Below, in pieces: positions 55,704 to 59,221 of a DNA stretch of 59,221 nt. This stretch comes from an uncultured Collinsella sp. Its GTDB lineage: Bacteria > Actinomycetota > Coriobacteriia > Coriobacteriales > Coriobacteriaceae. How positions within the stretch are numbered: the stretch's first letter is position 1; every line of letters starts with the position of its first letter. The notes beneath the pieces are model-generated. The model saw nothing but the letters and a program-made list of their open reading frames with translations, searched no databases and was not told the origin of the DNA. A program made the position numbers and the translations under genes. The stretch spans positions 1 to 59,221 of the forward strand of contig UQXC01000003.1 in the NCBI GenBank assembly GCA_900544995.1. Direction: 5' to 3'.

Positions 55704-56123
55704 ATGATTAAAGAGCTTTGCCACGACGAGGCTATCCTGTCCCAGCGTTGCGAGGTTGCGACCGTCGAGGACGAGTCGGTCGCACAGGACCTGATCGATA
55801 CCATCAAGTCGCTCGACGATGCCGGCTGCCTTGCTGCCAACCAGATTGGCGTCACCAAGAAGGTTTGCGTCTATCTGGACGACGCCGGCGAGCCCCACGT
55901 GCTCTACAACCCCCGTCTGGTGTTTGGCCTGGGCGCCAGCAAGATGGAGGAGAGCTGCCTGACGCACGAGGAGGTCACCAAGTCCACGCGCTATATCAAG
56001 TGCAAGGTTGCCTTTGACCAGATCGTCGACGGCAAGATGAAGGAGTGCCGCCGCGACTACGCGGGCTTTGAGGCGCAAATGATCCAGCATATGATCGACC
56101 ACTGCCAAGGTAAACTTGTCTAG
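55704..56123 (+). CDS. Peptide deformylase homologue with altered active site (HMIDH)
   Basis: 139 residues from ATG 55704 (TATGGAGG 8 bases upstream). Motif 1 is GCLAANQIG (41-49; usual GxGLAAxQxG), motif 2 ESCLT with zinc ligand Cys85 (usual EGCLS), motif 3 QHMIDH (128-133; usual QHExDH). Zinc ligands Cys85, His129 and His133 remain, but Met130 replaces the catalytic glutamate. The protein also ends right after motif 3, lacking the usual C-terminal helix. It is probably inactive or has changed chemistry, so I do not give it the symbol def. The true deformylase should be elsewhere in the genome. Confidence 0.85.
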   Translation: MIKELCHDEAILSQRCEVATVEDESVAQDLIDTIKSLDDAGCLAANQIGVTKKVCVYLDDAGEPHVLYNPRLVFGLGASKMEESCLTHEEVTKSTRYIKCKVAFDQIVDGKMKECRRDYAGFEAQMIQHMIDHCQGKLV

Positions 56124-56155
56124 GGTGACCACAGCACCGCACTTCGCCTCTTTTG

Positions 56156-56190
56156 GCCCGGGCATGACATTGTTGTCATGTCCGGGCTTT
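56156..56190 (+). terminator. Terminator after the deformylase homologue
   Basis: GCCCGGGCATGACA pairs with TGTCATGTCCGGGC (one G-T), then TTTTG. Confidence 0.9.
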
Positions 56191-56254
56191 TGTGTTTAGC
56201 GCCTTTCTGTTTGGAGACAATGAAATTAGCAAGAACGTAAAGCTAGGAGGCGCT

Positions 56255-57220
56255 ATGTGTACGAGTATTCGATTTACCGATAATTCTGGCCACATGTATC
56301 TGGGCCGCAATCTCGACTGGAGCTTTGACTACGGCCAACAGGTTCGCGTGATGCCGCGCGGGTTCCACATTCCGTATTCGTTTATCGACGATGCGTCGGC
56401 GGCGCACGCGGTGATTGGTATGTGCATCGATTACAGGAACTACCCTATGTTCTTCGATTGCGGCAACGATGCGGGCCTCGCCGTGGCGGGTCTCAATTTC
56501 CCGGGTTATGCCGAGTATGCCGAGGACCCTGTCGACGGCAAGACCAATATCGCGGCCTATGAGTTCCCCCTGTGGGTGGCAGCGACGTTCTCGACGGTCG
56601 ATGAGGTCGAGGCCGCGCTGCGCGACACGGTGATTGTCGCCAAATCTGCCGGAGAGGGGCTGGGCGTGTCGCTGCTCCATTGGATTATCGGCGACAGCCA
56701 GCGCAGCATCGTGGTCGAGATGATGGCTGACGGCCTGCATGTATACGACGATCCGGTCGACACCCTTGCCAACCAGCCGACCTTCCCGTGGCACATGGAA
56801 AACCTGCGCACCTATATCACCGCCACAAGCGATTTTCCGCAGACGGCGACATGGCGTGGCGCCGAGCTCAAGCCCTATGGAGCCGGTGCCGGCATGCGCG
56901 GCATTCCGGGCGATTGCTATTCGCCGAGCCGTTTTGTAAAGGCGGCGTACCTCAATGCCAATTACCCGCAAAAGGAGAGCGAGACCGAAAACGTCGTTCG
57001 CATGTTCCGCTCGCTCGAGGGCGTGGTGATGATCGAGGGAGCGTCCAGGATGGGCGATGGCAAGTTCGAGAAGACTATCTACACCGGATGCTTTAGCGCG
57101 CGCACGGGCAATTATTACTACGCGATGTATGGGGATCCGTCGATTCGCTACGTGAGCCTGATGGATGCCGAGGGCGCGAGCCCCGATAGGCTCGTGGTTC
57201 CCGAGCCGCGCCGTTCGTAG
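56255..57220 (+). CDS. bsh: Choloylglycine hydrolase family (bile salt hydrolase-like)
   Basis: 321 residues from ATG-TGT 56255, so that removal of Met exposes the nucleophile Cys2; AGGAGG is 6 bases upstream. R18 and D21 lie in GRNLDW, N81 in GLNFPGYAEY, and the SPSRFVKAAYL segment matches the C-terminal part of the family. These residues fit bile salt hydrolase rather than penicillin acylase, where a Tyr usually replaces the Asn near 82. The enzyme removes taurine or glycine from conjugated bile acids, consistent with gut life. Substrate preference is not certain. Confidence 0.88.
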   Translation: MCTSIRFTDNSGHMYLGRNLDWSFDYGQQVRVMPRGFHIPYSFIDDASAAHAVIGMCIDYRNYPMFFDCGNDAGLAVAGLNFPGYAEYAEDPVDGKTNIAAYEFPLWVAATFSTVDEVEAALRDTVIVAKSAGEGLGVSLLHWIIGDSQRSIVVEMMADGLHVYDDPVDTLANQPTFPWHMENLRTYITATSDFPQTATWRGAELKPYGAGAGMRGIPGDCYSPSRFVKAAYLNANYPQKESETENVVRMFRSLEGVVMIEGASRMGDGKFEKTIYTGCFSARTGNYYYAMYGDPSIRYVSLMDAEGASPDRLVVPEPRRS

Positions 57221-57245
57221 CCGATAGCTTTACCGCAATGCAAAA

Positions 57246-57280
57246 CGGCCCTGCATCTCCCGTGAGGTGCAGGGCCGCTT
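57246..57280. terminator. Terminator between converging bsh and KUP genes
   Basis: CGGCCCTGCATCTC pairs with GAGGTGCAGGGCCG (one G-T), then CTTT. Confidence 0.8.
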
Positions 57281-57299
57281 TCGTTGATTTGTGACGTCG

Positions 57300-59221
57300 C
57301 TAGAAGTTGGCGTCGTTGAGTTGTTCACTTTCGAGGCCGTCGAGCAGTTGCTGTTCGGGCGTATCGGCGACACTCTCGAGCAGCTCGGTGGGATCGACGT
57401 TCATGCTCTTGCCGGCCTCGTTGCCGTTGACCAAGTCGTCCGAGAAGATGTCGACTTCCATTTCCTCGGCCTCTTCGATCTGGATCTCGAGCGGCACCTG
57501 GGTGCGCACGAGTTTGACGGCCGGGCGCATGCGGGCAAAGAGCGGTACGTACTCGATGATGATGGCCGAGTTCTCGAGACCATACCAACGTGCCGGGCTT
57601 CCGCAGGCGCGGCGGACGGCGTACTTGATGGCCATGACGCGATGGTCGTTGCGGTTGATGTCCGTTTCGGGGGCAAGCATCTTGCGCAGCATGCAAAAAC
57701 GGAAGTCGCCCACGTTGCCGCGCGTCTCGTAGATGGAGTAGGTGTGGTGCTGCGGCGGCAACTCACCCGAGGCCATCAGGTCGCCAACGATCTGGCGCAG
57801 GTAGGCGTTGATGCGCTGATTGACCTTAAAGCCCAGGTCCAAGCGCACGCGGAACAGGAAGTCTGTGCCAAAGGTCTCAACGGAATACTCGTGCGTATAG
57901 GGCTCGTCGGTAACGTGTACGTTGATGAACCAATATGCCTTGGCGCGCTTGGGGTGCTTGTCCAGGATGGAATAGAGCACGTCGCGGTCGAGCGTGAGCG
58001 GGTCGGGGCTGTTGGTGAGGAACACCAGATTGTCGGCGAGCACGGGGTAGGTCTCGTCATTGCGCAGGCGGTTGAGCTGGTCGATGTACTTGGAGACGGG
58101 CAGCAAAATCGTCTGCGTGCGCTCGATGGCGGTGCCGCGGCGCCACACGTACATAAGGCCAAACAGCAGTGCGGCCAGGAAGATCATGACGTAGCCGCCG
58201 TCAAAGAACATGGTGAGGCACGAGGCGAAGAAGCACAGCTCAATGGCACCAAAGAGCAGGGCGAAGACGCAGGCACCCAGCCTGTGCTTGAGGATGCCGG
58301 CGATGTAGCTCGTCAAAAGCGTCGTGGTCATGAGCATGGTCACGGTAATGGCGAGGCCGTAGGCGCTCTCCATGCGCTCGGAGTTTTGGAACAGCAGCAC
58401 GATGAAGATGCAGCCGACCCACATGATGTTATTGACGAGCGGAATATAGAGCTGGCCCTTGGTGTCGCTGGGGTAGTGGATGCGCAGATGCGGCATAAGG
58501 TTGAGACGCGTTGCCTCGGATACCAGCGAGAACGAGCCGGTGATGAGCGCCTGCGAGGCAATGATGGCCGCCACGGCCGAAAGCACGATGGCAAAGGGGC
58601 GCAGGGGCTCGGGGAGCATCATATAGAACGGGTTAACGATATCCATCGCGAGCATCTGGGGGTTGGAGTTGTTGGCGAGCAGCCAAGCGCCCTGACCCAG
58701 ATAGTTAAGGATGAGGGCCGCCTTAACAAACGGCCAGGATGCGTAGATGTTGGCCTTGCCAACGTGGCCCATGTCCGAGTAGAGGGCCTCGGCGCCGGTC
58801 GTCGACAGGAAGACGAAGCCGAGCACCATGATGCCCGAGTGGTTGATGGGCGAGAACAGGAACATAATGCCGCGAATGGGGTTGAGCGCGCGCAAGATGG
58901 ACAGGTTGCCGAGCATGTTGAACAGGCCGGCGCCTGCCAGGAACAGGAACCACAGCGTCATGAGCGGGCCGAAGAGCTTGCCGATTGACGAGGTGCCGGC
59001 GCGCTGCATGGCAAACAGACCGCAGATAATGATGATGGTGATGATGATCACATTGGTCTGACCGTCACCCAATAGTGCGTGGCCCCACTCGATGGTACGC
59101 AGGCCCTCAATGGCTGTGGTGACCGTGACCGCGGGGGTGAGGATGCCGTCGGCGAGCAGCGCCGCGCCGCCGATCATGGCGGGGAGAATCAGCCATGGCG
59201 CCACCCCTTGCTCTCCGCTGG
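57300..59221 (-). CDS. kup: KUP-family potassium uptake permease (5' end outside window)
   Basis: About 640 residues are visible; the start lies beyond the right edge (the frame runs through the last base; GTG 59204 is internal). The sequence enters in the second helix pair: LILPAMIGGAALLADGILTP, a KUP hallmark, then FSPINHSGIMVLGFVFLSTT followed by GAEALYSDMGHVG, NYLGQGAWLL and SQALITGSFSLVSEATRLNL. Twelve helices are expected; a cytoplasmic C-terminal domain follows (about 400 to the end) with an unusually acidic tail (QIEEAEEMEVDIFSDD). It imports K+ with protons; in many bacteria KUP is inhibited by c-di-AMP. Confidence 0.94.
   Translation of the reverse strand, partial: SGEQGVAPWLILPAMIGGAALLADGILTPAVTVTTAIEGLRTIEWGHALLGDGQTNVIIITIIIICGLFAMQRAGTSSIGKLFGPLMTLWFLFLAGAGLFNMLGNLSILRALNPIRGIMFLFSPINHSGIMVLGFVFLSTTGAEALYSDMGHVGKANIYASWPFVKAALILNYLGQGAWLLANNSNPQMLAMDIVNPFYMMLPEPLRPFAIVLSAVAAIIASQALITGSFSLVSEATRLNLMPHLRIHYPSDTKGQLYIPLVNNIMWVGCIFIVLLFQNSERMESAYGLAITVTMLMTTTLLTSYIAGILKHRLGACVFALLFGAIELCFFASCLTMFFDGGYVMIFLAALLFGLMYVWRRGTAIERTQTILLPVSKYIDQLNRLRNDETYPVLADNLVFLTNSPDPLTLDRDVLYSILDKHPKRAKAYWFINVHVTDEPYTHEYSVETFGTDFLFRVRLDLGFKVNQRINAYLRQIVGDLMASGELPPQHHTYSIYETRGNVGDFRFCMLRKMLAPETDINRNDHRVMAIKYAVRRACGSPARWYGLENSAIIIEYVPLFARMRPAVKLVRTQVPLEIQIEEAEEMEVDIFSDDLVNGNEAGKSMNVDPTELLESVADTPEQQLLDGLESEQLNDANF

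Overview
The window looks like chromosomal DNA from a gut actinobacterium of the class Coriobacteriia, most likely Collinsella. This is inference from the whole picture: high-GC genes with strong AGGAGG-type ribosome binding sites, a choloylglycine (bile salt) hydrolase, LxATG-anchored surface proteins, and intergenic spaces filled with short hairpin repeats carrying a GGGACAG-like core. About 54 protein genes and gene remnants are supported. I found no rRNA, tRNA, CRISPR array, transposase or phage structural gene.

Layout. 1-1424 is a repeat-rich, gene-poor island: the tail of an unknown gene, an orphan ribbon-helix-helix antitoxin-like gene, two near-identical 65-bp hairpin repeats about 1.08 kb apart, and an inverted repeat. 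1425-4754 holds a glutaredoxin, an XRE/zinc-ribbon/TipAS-like regulator, TrmO and a PatB-type lyase. 4899-11352 is a signalling block: a substrate-binding lipoprotein translationally coupled to a hybrid histidine kinase, a flavin-type oxidoreductase, and a second hybrid kinase with two substrate-binding domains fused to it. 11551-16045 carries a K+ channel, a LOG protein, a ClC transporter and a YtrA-like GntR/ABC operon. 16261-24639 has RF3, a queuosine-precursor transporter (VUT) with SDR, Ung, an EamA transporter facing a LysR regulator, a MATE exporter and an RlmA-like methyltransferase. 24769-36658 has small membrane proteins, RsmJ, GNAT, a zinc-ribbon MscL preceded by a candidate structured RNA, a Tet(M)-like GTPase, an AAA ATPase abutting a short UvrA homologue, TrmL, a CobW-type GTPase, FMN reductase and ArsC/Spx.

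36770-41144 encodes two tandem, homologous c-di-GMP enzymes (GGDEF-PAS-GGDEF and GGDEF-PAS-GGDEF-GGDEF-EAL). 41469-49941 carries a patatin phospholipase, a TPP-riboswitch-controlled thiM-(thiamine-binding)-thiE operon, a HAD phosphatase, a LysR regulator next to a MetE-like methyltransferase, a uracil permease and an esterase. 50149-54246 is a tandem duplication of a surface-protein gene that also copied the 3' end of the neighbouring NCS2 purine permease. 55704-59221 has a peptide deformylase homologue lacking its catalytic glutamate, a bile salt hydrolase-like enzyme and a KUP K+ transporter cut by the right edge.

Themes: environmental sensing (two BvgS-like kinases, two c-di-GMP proteins), ion and osmotic handling (K+ channel, ClC, MscL, KUP), translation and RNA modification (RF3, TrmO, TrmL, RlmA, RsmJ, Tet(M)-like), and salvage (thiamine, uracil, purine, queuosine precursors, methionine). 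The most unusual material is the hairpin-repeat family, which twice supplies the stop codon of the gene it abuts; the multibranched RNA before mscL; the 2-kb surface-protein duplication; and the HMIDH deformylase.
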